Made by a program: the position numbers and the translations under genes. DNA of 64,000 bases from JACRIM01 sp038042195 (lineage in GTDB: Bacteria > Planctomycetota > Phycisphaerae > UBA1845 > UTPLA1), in the NCBI GenBank assembly GCA_038042195.1, contig JBBTET010000012.1, positions 1-64,000 of the forward strand. Reading direction: 5' to 3'. Positions 7,252 through 15,851 of this stretch are shown one piece after another (within the stretch, counting starts at the first letter, position 1; every line of letters begins with the position of its first letter). The notes under the pieces are model-generated. The model was not told where the DNA came from. It ran no database searches and worked only from the letters and a program-made list of their open reading frames with translations.

Positions 7252-8616
7252 ATGGCCGATACTTCTCAACCCATTGCGCGCCGCCCCAGCGACCGCGCCT
7301 ACGCCTGCATCCAATGGATCTTCATGGGCCTCCTCGCCGCGCTCTGGGCGCTCGGGCGCTATGGGCCGCGCTACCTCGACATCCCGCGGCCCGTTGGCTT
7401 TCGCCTCTTCGTCGTCGCCATTCTCGCCATGAACATCCTCTGGTGGTCGGTGGCGGATCGTCGATTTGCACGACACATCAACTCACCAACGCGCAGCCGT
7501 CGGCTTCGCATCCTTGTCGCAGTGTTCAGCGCCGTCCTCGTTGCCCCTCTCATTCAAATGGTCATCGTTGGACGATTCCCGGCGTTCTTGAATACCGCCC
7601 CGGTTTGGTACTCCGCTGCTGTCACGCTTTGGAACATCGGCCTCATGGTGGTCATGCCCATGATCGCAGGCCTGCGACTGCTTTTCCTTGGCATCGCGGC
7701 CCTCGCGCGACGGATCAAGCGCACACCCCAATCTCAACCCACCGTCGAGCCGATCAACCTCAGCCGCCGCGCGATGCTGAGAACGAGTCTCGCATCCATT
7801 CCCATGCTCGCCCTCTCCGCCGGCACGGGCTACAGCTATGCTCAGAATCGCCGACTGCAAGTCTCGCGCCATCAACTCCCCGCCCCCTGGCTGCCCGCGC
7901 GATTGAAGGGACTCACCATCACCCACGTCAGCGACCTGCACGTCGGCCGCCTCTACCGCCCCGACCAACTGCCGCGACTCGTCGACATGGTCAATGATCT
8001 GCGAAGCGACCTCATCCTCATCACCGGCGACGTCGTCGACATTTCCAACGACATGCTCCCTCCGGCCCTCGACGCCTTCGCACAGATGCACGCCGCACAC
8101 GGCCTCTTCACCTGCATTGGCAACCACGACGAAATCGACGACCGCGACGCCTTCATCACCGCGATGCGCGAGCGCCTGCCGCTGCTCATCGATCAATGCC
8201 ACCCACTCACCATCGGCGGCGAACGCATCACGCTCGCCGGCCTCGACTGGGCACGAAACGATCGCGCCATCGGCCCGCGCGCCGGTCACGCCGAACACGT
8301 TCAATCCATGTTACGCCTGCACGACCCCAACGCCGACGGCCCCATCATCGCCCTCGCCCATCATCCCCATGCGTGGGACGCCCTCGCCGACGCCGGCATT
8401 CCTCTCACCCTCTCCGGCCACACCCACGGCGGCCAGATCATGCTCACGCCGCCGAACACTCGTCCCGACATCGGCTGCGGCCAGGCCCTCTTCCGCTACA
8501 TCCGCGGCTTCTACGAAAAGCCGGGCAGCACCCTCTTCGTCAACCGCGGCGTCGGCAACTGGTTCCCGCTGCGAATTAACTCGCCAGCTGAGATCGTGCA
8601 GATTCAGTTGGTGTAG
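7252..8616 (+). CDS. Membrane-anchored metallophosphoesterase (YkuE/YaeI-like)
   Basis: 454 residues. Four hydrophobic segments lie in residues about 20-145, then a linker and a calcineurin-like phosphoesterase domain from about residue 220. Metal ligands are visible in order: SDLHVG, TGDVVD, GNHDE, LAHHPHAW and SGHTHGGQ. The closest recognised group is the YkuE/YaeI type, phosphodiesterases linked to lipid A or UDP-diacylglucosamine-like substrates. The catalytic domain would face the periplasm if the preceding segments cross the membrane an odd number of times. The substrate here is not known. It stands 173 bases after the rhodanese gene and 23 bases before the convergent oleD stop. Confidence 0.85.
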   Translation: MADTSQPIARRPSDRAYACIQWIFMGLLAALWALGRYGPRYLDIPRPVGFRLFVVAILAMNILWWSVADRRFARHINSPTRSRRLRILVAVFSAVLVAPLIQMVIVGRFPAFLNTAPVWYSAAVTLWNIGLMVVMPMIAGLRLLFLGIAALARRIKRTPQSQPTVEPINLSRRAMLRTSLASIPMLALSAGTGYSYAQNRRLQVSRHQLPAPWLPARLKGLTITHVSDLHVGRLYRPDQLPRLVDMVNDLRSDLILITGDVVDISNDMLPPALDAFAQMHAAHGLFTCIGNHDEIDDRDAFITAMRERLPLLIDQCHPLTIGGERITLAGLDWARNDRAIGPRAGHAEHVQSMLRLHDPNADGPIIALAHHPHAWDALADAGIPLTLSGHTHGGQIMLTPPNTRPDIGCGQALFRYIRGFYEKPGSTLFVNRGVGNWFPLRINSPAEIVQIQLV

Positions 8617-8639
8617 GGCCTGCTCTGCGAACCAATCCA

Positions 8640-10586
8640 CTATCGCCCCTGTCGCAACAACCGCGCCCCGCCGCCTTGCAACCACGCGCGTAATCGAATC
8701 AGCCCATCATCAATGCTAACCACGGGCTTGTAATTCAAATCCCGCCGGGCCGCCGAAATGTCGAACCAGTGCGCTGTCGTCAGCTCGCGGGCGACGAATC
8801 GTGTGAGGCGCGGCTCTCCTTCAATGCCGAAGAGTGAGTAGAGCATCTCCAAACACATCGCCGCGCCGAACGCCATGCCGCGCGACACGCCGCGCGTCAC
8901 CGGCGGCAATTTTCCCGCTGCGAGGATGCCGTTGACCAACTCCCACAGCGGACGCGGCTCGCCGTTCGTGATGAAATACGCCTTTCCCGAGACCGGCGAA
9001 TCAGGCCGCAGTCGCCCTGCCGCGAGCAGGTGCGCATCGGCCGCATTATCGATATACACGCTGTCCACCTTCTTGTTCGCCCCGCCAATGATCCGCAACG
9101 ACGCTGCCCGCGCCAGGATGCGCGGCACCAATTGATGATCCCCCGGCCCCCAGATCAGATGCGGCCGCAACGACACGGTGGGGAGCGTCACACTGTTCGC
9201 CGCGAGCACCATTTGCTCCGCGAGCGCCTTCGTCTTCGGATACGCGGTGTGATAGTGCTTCGGATACGGAGCGGACTCGTTCACGCCCTGCATGTCGGAC
9301 CCATCGAAGATCACGCTCGGTGAACTGGTGTACACAAGCCGCTTCACACCGGCGGCGCGACAGGCGTCGATCACGTTCTGCGTGCCGACGACATTCACCT
9401 TGTGATACTCACCGTACGGCCCCCACACGCCAGCCAGCGCGGCCGTGTGAAAGACGATGTCACATCCATCGACCGCCCTCTTGAGAGCGTCGGCATTGGC
9501 CAGGTCGCCGCGAAAATGCTCGGTGCCGAATCGCCGCAGGTCGATATAGTCGCTTCGTGAATAACTGCGAGCCTTCAATCCTCGCACATGGAGTTTTTCA
9601 AGAATGGCCCGACCCAGGAATCCGCCGCCACCGGTGACGAGAATCTTCCAGGCACCCATGGTCTCACCCGGCGCGGACAGCAGATCGTCTTTGAGATTGA
9701 GTGGTTCCTTGCTCGGCGCTGGCTTGGGAGGCTGCACGACATGCGCGATGACTTTCGCGGGTTGCGGTTGTGGAGTGGTCGGCGCGTGTGGTCGCGTCGG
9801 CTGAGTCGTCGTCGGGGCTTTCGCCGGTCGTACTTCAACAACAATCGGCTCAGCCGAGGTCTTCTCAGGAAGTTCTTTCTTGGTCACATCCGGCGGAGTT
9901 TCAGCCTCTTCGCTCGTAAACCGATCCGCCAATCGCCGGAAGAAGCCTGGGCGCTCAATCTTCTCCCGCTTCTTTTCCTTCGGTGGTTTCTTCTTGTCAA
10001 CGGCGCGTTTCGCAACGACCTTGACCGGCTCTTTCTTGACCTGAGGCTCCGGTGTGGACGATTTCTCCGACTTCGACGGCGAAGAATCGGACTCCTGCGG
10101 TTCGGCAGGCTCCTTCGCCACCGGCTTTTTGGGCACGGCCATTACAGGCGGCTCCACACGCCGGCGCGGAACCTGTTCCACGCGAGGCGGGGTTGGAGTC
10201 TCCTCTTGCGCTATCGGCGCGGGAAGCGGCTCGACCGTCTTGGGCGCGGGCCGTTCATACCGCACGACTGGCGGTAAGGCAGTTGTCTTCGGAGGTTTCA
10301 GCGGGGCCGTTTCTCGCTTCTTTTCTTTCTTCGCCGGCGCAGGTGGTGTCAGCACGGCCGTCTTCGACGAGGGCATGGTCGGCGGAACGCGCGGCGAAAA
10401 GATAAACTTCCGCGGTGGTGGCGCGGCCGCTTCCTGCGGTTCCGCAGCGACTTCCTGCTCGGGCGGCGATTCCACCGGCGAAGGCTCCGGCTCGGGCGCG
10501 CGGCGCTGCCCGATCGGCCCCGGCTTGGGCGGCGGAGGCACCACAACCGGCTTCACCGGCGGAATACTGTCAGGGCGCTTTGACAC
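8640..10586 (-). CDS. oleD: OleD-type 2-alkyl-3-oxoalkanoate reductase with long disordered N-terminal extension
   Basis: 648 residues. Residues 1-309 are Pro/Lys/Glu/Ala-rich with no predicted fold (for example VPPPPKPGPIGQ). From residue 310 (MGAWKILVTGGGGFLG) comes a complete NAD(P)-dependent short-chain reductase/epimerase. It has the nucleotide motif GGGGFLG, the catalytic Ser region YTSSPSVIF and the YPKTK active site. The sequence matches OleD, which reduces the OleA product to the beta-hydroxy acid in olefin synthesis. It follows oleC by 50 bases in the order oleB-oleC-oleD. OleD proteins are normally about 330 residues, so the extension doubles the length. The GTG start at 10586 lacks a good ribosome site; an internal ATG at 9659 would give the plain enzyme. 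Confidence 0.85.
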   Translation of the reverse strand: MSKRPDSIPPVKPVVVPPPPKPGPIGQRRAPEPEPSPVESPPEQEVAAEPQEAAAPPPRKFIFSPRVPPTMPSSKTAVLTPPAPAKKEKKRETAPLKPPKTTALPPVVRYERPAPKTVEPLPAPIAQEETPTPPRVEQVPRRRVEPPVMAVPKKPVAKEPAEPQESDSSPSKSEKSSTPEPQVKKEPVKVVAKRAVDKKKPPKEKKREKIERPGFFRRLADRFTSEEAETPPDVTKKELPEKTSAEPIVVEVRPAKAPTTTQPTRPHAPTTPQPQPAKVIAHVVQPPKPAPSKEPLNLKDDLLSAPGETMGAWKILVTGGGGFLGRAILEKLHVRGLKARSYSRSDYIDLRRFGTEHFRGDLANADALKRAVDGCDIVFHTAALAGVWGPYGEYHKVNVVGTQNVIDACRAAGVKRLVYTSSPSVIFDGSDMQGVNESAPYPKHYHTAYPKTKALAEQMVLAANSVTLPTVSLRPHLIWGPGDHQLVPRILARAASLRIIGGANKKVDSVYIDNAADAHLLAAGRLRPDSPVSGKAYFITNGEPRPLWELVNGILAAGKLPPVTRGVSRGMAFGAAMCLEMLYSLFGIEGEPRLTRFVARELTTAHWFDISAARRDLNYKPVVSIDDGLIRLRAWLQGGGARLLRQGR

Positions 10587-10636
10587 ACTATTACTGTAGC
10601 ACGCCCGATTCCTCCCCTTGGCCCGCAGGTCCGTGG

Positions 10637-12295
10637 TTATGACGGATTATCTGACGCGCCGAGCGACTTTTCGGCCCATATCGCCAGCTTCTCTCGGAAT
10701 ATCTTCGCATTGTGACGAATGTCGACGGGGAATCGCGGATGAACCAGAAACGTCCCGATTCGTCGCGTGTGCTCATGGGCCTGAGCCAATGCCGCTAGTT
10801 CCGCAATGACCGACTCTCGATTCGTGTCCGCATGCCCGGCCTCCAACTCAACGCACACCACCGGCCGTTGCCGACCACGCGGACCCATTCCGACCAGCGC
10901 GGATCGAAACACGATTGGATGCTGATTGAAGATCGCCTCGCACGGCTCGGTAAAAAGCGTCTCCCGCCCCGTCTCCACGCGATGCGCCTTGCGCCCGTAA
11001 AACCACAACCGCCCGCCTTCATCCAACCGTCCGACATCACCCATGCGATGCCAAACCGCGCCGGCGTCCGTGATCTTCGCCAATGCGTTCGCGCGGGGGT
11101 TGTTCAGATATTCGCGCGTCACGACGCTTCCCTTCACCACAATCTCGCCAACTTCACCATCCGGCAGCACCAACTCCTTCGACCACTTCGCTATCGGCTC
11201 ATCAATGATGCGAATAATCCGCAGCGCCACCTGCGGCATCGGTCGGCCCACGCACGTGCCTTGGCCCTCGTCCGTCATCCGTCGCGTCTCTACAAGAATC
11301 TCCCGACTGCCGATGCACGCAACGGGCAACGCCTCCGTCGCCCCATACGGTGTGTGAATCTCCGCATCGCCCGACAACATCGACCCAAATCGCTCCAGTG
11401 TCGCCGGCGAAACAGCCGCCCCCGCCGAGATGACTCGTCGCAGCGTCGGCAACGTCACCCCGTTCGCTTGACCATAGCGCCCCACGCGATCCAACAATGC
11501 CGGCGAGCCGAACATGTGCGTCACCTTCTGATCGCGTATCGCGCCGATGATCTTCGTCGGATCGACAAACCCCGGCCGCGTCGGGTCCATATCCGGAATG
11601 ACGGCCGTCATGCCGAGGGCCGGGTCAAAAAGTGCAAAAAGAGGAAACGTCGGCAGGTCCACCTCGCCCGCCTGGATGCCGAAATGCTCGCGAAGGATGC
11701 GCACCTGCGCATCAAACATACCGTGGCGATACAGCACCCCCTTCGGCGGACCGGTGCTGCCCGTGGTGAAGATGATTGCGGCCGGATCGTCGGGGCTGGT
11801 TGGAGCCATCTCGAACGGTCGCGCGTCCGTCGCGCGCAAATCGCGCAGTCGAAACCCACCCCAACACCAACGCCGTCCGACCGTGATGACGATCTTGATC
11901 CCCGCAAATGCGCGAGGATGCAACACGCGAAGCACATGCGCCGGCGAAATACCGATGAATGCCTCAGCCTCAACGCCCGCGAGGCACTCCACCATCTTCT
12001 CCCGGCCCATCCCCGGATCGATAAGCACCGGCACCGCGCCGATCTTGTACAGCGCGAACGTGAGCGCGAAGAACTCCGCCGACGGGCGCACCATCAGGAT
12101 CGTCCGCATTCCGCGCTGGATGCCAACGTGCACAAGGCCGTGGGCAAGACGATCCGTCTCTTCATTAAGCTGACGAAACGTCCAATGCGAATATCCCCCG
12201 CGCACGGTCCAGACAATCGCCTTGTGATCCGGCACGCGCCGGGCCATCTCCGGCAGATGCGCGGCGACGTTTACCAGATCGGGGTTCGCGTCCAT
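10637..12295 (-). CDS. oleC: OleC-type beta-lactone synthetase (acyl-adenylate family)
   Basis: 552 residues, the usual length for OleC. Adenylate-forming enzyme motifs are in order: phosphate loop IFTTGSTGPPKGV, the aromatic/acid motif TPYGATEALPV typical of OleC, the GDVGRLDEGGRLWFYGR hinge, and a C-terminal IRHNAKIFREKL region. OleC uses ATP to convert 2-alkyl-3-hydroxyalkanoic acid to a beta-lactone, in an assembly with OleB and OleD. Only 3 bases separate it from the oleB stop, so the two are almost certainly co-transcribed and translationally coupled. Confidence 0.9.
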   Translation of the reverse strand: MDANPDLVNVAAHLPEMARRVPDHKAIVWTVRGGYSHWTFRQLNEETDRLAHGLVHVGIQRGMRTILMVRPSAEFFALTFALYKIGAVPVLIDPGMGREKMVECLAGVEAEAFIGISPAHVLRVLHPRAFAGIKIVITVGRRWCWGGFRLRDLRATDARPFEMAPTSPDDPAAIIFTTGSTGPPKGVLYRHGMFDAQVRILREHFGIQAGEVDLPTFPLFALFDPALGMTAVIPDMDPTRPGFVDPTKIIGAIRDQKVTHMFGSPALLDRVGRYGQANGVTLPTLRRVISAGAAVSPATLERFGSMLSGDAEIHTPYGATEALPVACIGSREILVETRRMTDEGQGTCVGRPMPQVALRIIRIIDEPIAKWSKELVLPDGEVGEIVVKGSVVTREYLNNPRANALAKITDAGAVWHRMGDVGRLDEGGRLWFYGRKAHRVETGRETLFTEPCEAIFNQHPIVFRSALVGMGPRGRQRPVVCVELEAGHADTNRESVIAELAALAQAHEHTRRIGTFLVHPRFPVDIRHNAKIFREKLAIWAEKSLGASDNPS

Positions 12296-12298
12296 TCG

Positions 12299-13213
12299 CT
12301 ACTCGCCAGCCGCCGACGTGCGCCCAAGAAATGCTCTCACCAACGGCACGACCCGCTCCCGCGCATCTTCAAGCACATAATGCCCCGCGTCGGGAAAACT
12401 ATGAACCTCCGCCTGTGGAAACCGCTGACGCCACTCATTTAGAAAATGCACGTCAAAGACAAAGTCCCGCTCACCCCAGCAGATCATCATCGGCTTGTCC
12501 GCCAACGACTCCAGATTGTCATCCACCCATTTCGTAAACGCGTAACTGCGATGTCGTGGCCGCGTCGGAATGTCCTGCACGAATCGCAACGTCGCGATGC
12601 GATTCGCCCACGAGTCGTACGGAGCCATCAGCCCGGCCTTCACGGCGCGGGGCAGCCCCTTCGTCGTCGCCATCCACGTCGCCGGCCAACTAAACAGATT
12701 CAGCCCGCGCACGGCGAACTCCGTCCACTTGTTTCGCCGATGCAACAAACGCAGGCGCAATGGAAACCGCTTCCCCGGCGGCAACAGAAACGCCGCGGTG
12801 TTCAGCACGACGATCCTCGCCACGCGCATCGGTCGTCGCAGGGCCGTCGCAAGTCCGATCATGCCGCCCCAATCATGTACGACAAACGTCGCCCCGCGCT
12901 CGATGCGGAGCTTGTCGAGCAGCGCTTCCAAATCCTCAACCCGCCGCTCCAATGTATATGGATACTCGTCGTCCCCCGGCTTGTCCGACAGGCCGCACCC
13001 GATGTGATCCGGCACGATGCAGCGATGAGTCGTGCGCAACTCACTGACCAGCACGCGATAGTAAAACGACCACGTCGGATTCCCATGCACCATTACCACC
13101 GGCGGCCCCGTGCCCTCGTCGAGATAATGCATGCGCAAGCCGTCGCGCTCGAACCATCGGCTCGTGAAGGGATACAGCGCTCGCCAGTTGGACGAATTCG
13201 CGTCGGACACCAT
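12299..13213 (-). CDS. oleB: OleB-type beta-lactone decarboxylase (haloalkane dehalogenase-like alpha/beta hydrolase)
   Basis: 304 residues from MVSDANSSNW. Alpha/beta-hydrolase features are the oxyanion motif VHGNPTWSF, the nucleophile elbow VVHDWGG with Asp114 in place of Ser, and the C-terminal catalytic His in DAGHYVLED. An Asp nucleophile is the signature of haloalkane dehalogenases and OleB; the fused neighbourhood with oleC and oleD decides for OleB. OleB removes CO2 from the cis-beta-lactone to give the cis-olefin. An upstream extension of the frame is made of palindromic repeat sequence (13220-13278), so the ATG at 13213 is preferred, though without an evident ribosome site. Gene oleA is not in the window. 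Confidence 0.88.
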   Translation of the reverse strand: MVSDANSSNWRALYPFTSRWFERDGLRMHYLDEGTGPPVVMVHGNPTWSFYYRVLVSELRTTHRCIVPDHIGCGLSDKPGDDEYPYTLERRVEDLEALLDKLRIERGATFVVHDWGGMIGLATALRRPMRVARIVVLNTAAFLLPPGKRFPLRLRLLHRRNKWTEFAVRGLNLFSWPATWMATTKGLPRAVKAGLMAPYDSWANRIATLRFVQDIPTRPRHRSYAFTKWVDDNLESLADKPMMICWGERDFVFDVHFLNEWRQRFPQAEVHSFPDAGHYVLEDARERVVPLVRAFLGRTSAAGE

Positions 13214-13219
13214 ATTCAC

Positions 13220-13239
13220 CACAGCCGAGGGCGGCTGTG
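13220..13239. repeat. Short hairpin in front of oleB
   Basis: CACAGCCG-AGGG-CGGCTGTG, an 8-bp perfect stem with a 4-base loop, ending 7 bases upstream of the oleB ATG. In the mRNA it would sit where a ribosome site is expected. Confidence 0.6.
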
Positions 13240-13256
13240 CTCCATTGTGCAGCTCC

Positions 13257-13338
13257 GTAGGGTCCGCCGTGCGGACCATTTTGGATTGCGATGTTCGATA
13301 CGATTCTGTCGCGATCAGGTCCGCACAGCGTACCCTAC
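13257..13338. repeat. 82-bp element with inverted 21-bp ends between pheT and oleB
   Basis: The left end (13257-13277, GTAGGGTCCGCCGTGCGGAC plus C) and the right end (13318-13338) are reverse complements apart from two bases. The left end also contains its own 7-bp hairpin GGTCCGC-CGT-GCGGACC. The element ends one base before the pheT stop codon. It is the size of a small palindromic interspersed element and has no coding capacity. Confidence 0.65.
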
Positions 13339-13339
13339 T

Positions 13340-15733
13340 TTAGGCGCGCAGCTCCAACCCGTTCGACGTGAGGAACTGTCGGAAGCCCTGCTGGAATTGC
13401 TGGATGTCGTCATCCGTCAAGGTGCGGTCGGCGTGGCCGATGTCGGCGCGGAAGAGCAGACTTCGCTTGCCCGCCGGGATCGACCCGCCTTGATAGGACT
13501 CAACGAACGAGATGCGCCGCAGGGCCGGATGCGTGTACGACGCCAGCTTCGCGGAGATCGCGTCAAAGCGACCCGTCGCATCGGCCAACGTGCTGAAGTC
13601 GAGTTGCACCTGCGGATATCGCGGCACGCTCGGCAATTTCGAATGACGGTCGATGAAGCTCGTCACCGCCGACAGATTCACCTCGGCCACTGCGATGGAC
13701 CATGCCGCCAGCCGTTCGTCAATCCGCTGTTTCGCGGTGAGCGGCAGGATCGTGATGCGCCCGATGCACGTGCCCGCGATGTGAATCTCCGCGATCCGGT
13801 CGGCATCTTCCCACGGAAACGCGGGCGTTGCGGCCTTGAAATGCGGCGACTCATTCAGCACATTTAGACTCCACCCATCCACCGCCGACCGCAACCGGTC
13901 CCATACGACGGTATCCAGTTTCTTACCCGACTGCGCGACGAGCAGACCGAGATGCCGCTCCTGCGAGGTCTCCACCTTGTCGCGACCCGGAAAAAAAACC
14001 GTGCCGATCTCGGCCAGTTGAAACCGATCATGGTGATGCCGATTTCGCTCGGCCATCGCCAAAAGCCCCGGGGCCAGCGACTGTCGCAGCCGTGAGCAAT
14101 TGTCGGCGGCCGGGTTGCGAAGCGTGATGCACTCGCCCGGTTCAAAGCCAAGCGTCTTGCACCAGTCGTCGTCGTACCAGATGTAATCATGCACCTCGGC
14201 AAACTCGCCAGCTTCGCAAAGCTGCGAGAGCGTGCGCTGCTCGACGGCCAACTCCGGCATCGGCTCAAAGAATCGCGTGGCCACGCGCGGCAACACCGGG
14301 TCAATGTTGTTGTAGCCGACGAAACGGGCAATCTCCTCGATCAGGTCAGCCTCAATCTCAATGTCCTTCGTAGCCCGATACGACGGCGGCGTCACCATCA
14401 GCTTCGCACCGCGCGGCTCGCACTTGAATTCCAACCGCTCCAGGATGCGCTTCATCTCGGCCTGCGCGATGGCTCTCCCGATCATCCGCGCCGCGTAGTC
14501 GCAATCCAACTCAATCGGCTGAATCGCCTTCGGCGCGGGGTAGCAATCCGACAGCGTGCTCGTCACCTCCAACGCCGGCAACTCCGCCTTCGCCAGCTTG
14601 TGGAAGCGAGCGATGCCCAGCACCGTGTGCGCTGGGTCCAGTGACTTCTCAAATCGGGAGCTGGCCTCCGTGCGATGGCCCATCGCCGTCGCCGCGCGAC
14701 GGATCGTCGGCGCGTCAAAGTTCGCCGATTCGAGCAGCAGCGACTCCGTCGTCGCGCTCACCTCCGTCGCCGCCCCGCCCATGATTCCGGCGATGGCCAC
14801 GCTCTTGCGGTCGTACTGAATCATCAGCGTGTCGGCCGGCAACACCCGCGTTACGCCGTCCAGCGTCGTGAACTTATCATTCGCCGCCGCCGTCGCCACT
14901 TGGATGTTTCGCAACTTGGCACCGTCGAAGGCGTGCATTGGCTGGCCCAACTCCAGCATGATGTAGTTCGTCAGATCAACCGTCAGATCGATCGGTCTCA
15001 TCCCGCACATCGCCAACCGCACCTGCATCCACAATGGCGCGGGCTGCGGCTTCAGCCCCTTCATCAACAGACCTGTATACCGTGGACACTTCGCTGCGTC
15101 GTCAATCTCAATCGGGATCGCCGGCAGCTTGCTCGTGAGCGACGCAACGTCCGTCACGTCGTACGGTTTGAGCGGCTTGTCGAGCATCGCCGCCAACTCG
15201 CGAGCGATCCCGTAATGCCCCCAGCAGTCCGGCCGATGCGTGATGCTCTTGTTGTCGACCTCGATGATCCAATCGTCAAAGAGCGTCGCATCAATCGCGT
15301 CGCCCGGCTTCATCGACGGCGGCAGAAACACGGCGTGCGCCCCAATGCTCGGAAACCCCAACGCCCCCCACGCCACGATCATCCCCTCGGCTGGCCGACC
15401 TGCTGCATCCGTCGAGCCGACTGTCTTGCCGCCGACCGTCGCCCCCGGCGGCGCATAGGCCACCAGATCACCCGTCTTCAAATCCGGCGCGGAGGTCAGC
15501 GAATTCAACTTCCGCCCACCGACGTCGACGACAATGCTCTGCAACTTCGCCTCGCCCGGTTGCAGCCGAAGCGACTCAATCCTTGCCGCGACCAGCTCCG
15601 ACATGGCCGCTTCATGGTGTTCAACCCCCTCCACCTCGGCCGTGGTGATGGTGAATTGCAGGGCGAGGTCGCGCGGGTTCAACCCCGGCGGCACCTCGAC
15701 GAAATCGCTCAGCCAATTCAATGAGATCAGCAT
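13340..15733 (-). CDS. pheT: Phenylalanine--tRNA ligase beta subunit
   Basis: 797 residues from MLISLNWLSDFVEVPPGL, the usual bacterial length. An N-terminal part and EMAP-type tRNA-binding domain (about 40-150, SLRLQPGEAKLQSIVVDVGG) are followed by the B3/B4 editing region and the B5 domain (about 400-480). Next come the catalytic-like core with DLIEEIARFVGYNNIDPVLP, and a C-terminal FDX-ACB anticodon-binding domain (YPQVQLDFSTLAD to the end). It forms an alpha2-beta2 enzyme with PheS, which is not adjacent. The frame extends about 130 codons upstream without family support, so the ATG with GGAGAT upstream was chosen. It is divergent from the cyclase gene. Confidence 0.95.
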   Translation of the reverse strand: MLISLNWLSDFVEVPPGLNPRDLALQFTITTAEVEGVEHHEAAMSELVAARIESLRLQPGEAKLQSIVVDVGGRKLNSLTSAPDLKTGDLVAYAPPGATVGGKTVGSTDAAGRPAEGMIVAWGALGFPSIGAHAVFLPPSMKPGDAIDATLFDDWIIEVDNKSITHRPDCWGHYGIARELAAMLDKPLKPYDVTDVASLTSKLPAIPIEIDDAAKCPRYTGLLMKGLKPQPAPLWMQVRLAMCGMRPIDLTVDLTNYIMLELGQPMHAFDGAKLRNIQVATAAANDKFTTLDGVTRVLPADTLMIQYDRKSVAIAGIMGGAATEVSATTESLLLESANFDAPTIRRAATAMGHRTEASSRFEKSLDPAHTVLGIARFHKLAKAELPALEVTSTLSDCYPAPKAIQPIELDCDYAARMIGRAIAQAEMKRILERLEFKCEPRGAKLMVTPPSYRATKDIEIEADLIEEIARFVGYNNIDPVLPRVATRFFEPMPELAVEQRTLSQLCEAGEFAEVHDYIWYDDDWCKTLGFEPGECITLRNPAADNCSRLRQSLAPGLLAMAERNRHHHDRFQLAEIGTVFFPGRDKVETSQERHLGLLVAQSGKKLDTVVWDRLRSAVDGWSLNVLNESPHFKAATPAFPWEDADRIAEIHIAGTCIGRITILPLTAKQRIDERLAAWSIAVAEVNLSAVTSFIDRHSKLPSVPRYPQVQLDFSTLADATGRFDAISAKLASYTHPALRRISFVESYQGGSIPAGKRSLLFRADIGHADRTLTDDDIQQFQQGFRQFLTSNGLELRA

Positions 15734-15851
15734 GGACAGACCATTATCTCCGGCGGCGAACCAATGTCGACGGGTGATGATGCGGCACAGAACCCGGCGC
15801 CGCCCCCGCCGTGCTTTGACATTTCGCTGATTTGGCGTTTCCCTTCGCCCC

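Noticed and set aside
10832..12442. Plus-strand frame of 536 codons opposite oleC
   Set aside because: Arg/His-rich mirror of the oleC codons; the minus strand has full adenylate-enzyme motifs.
12446..13867. Plus-strand frame of 473 codons opposite oleB and pheT
   Set aside because: Spans two real minus-strand genes and their intergenic repeat; composition is a GC-frame artefact.
14675..15724. Plus-strand frame opposite pheT
   Set aside because: Low-complexity Arg-rich sequence, no start signal; pheT motifs are on the minus strand.
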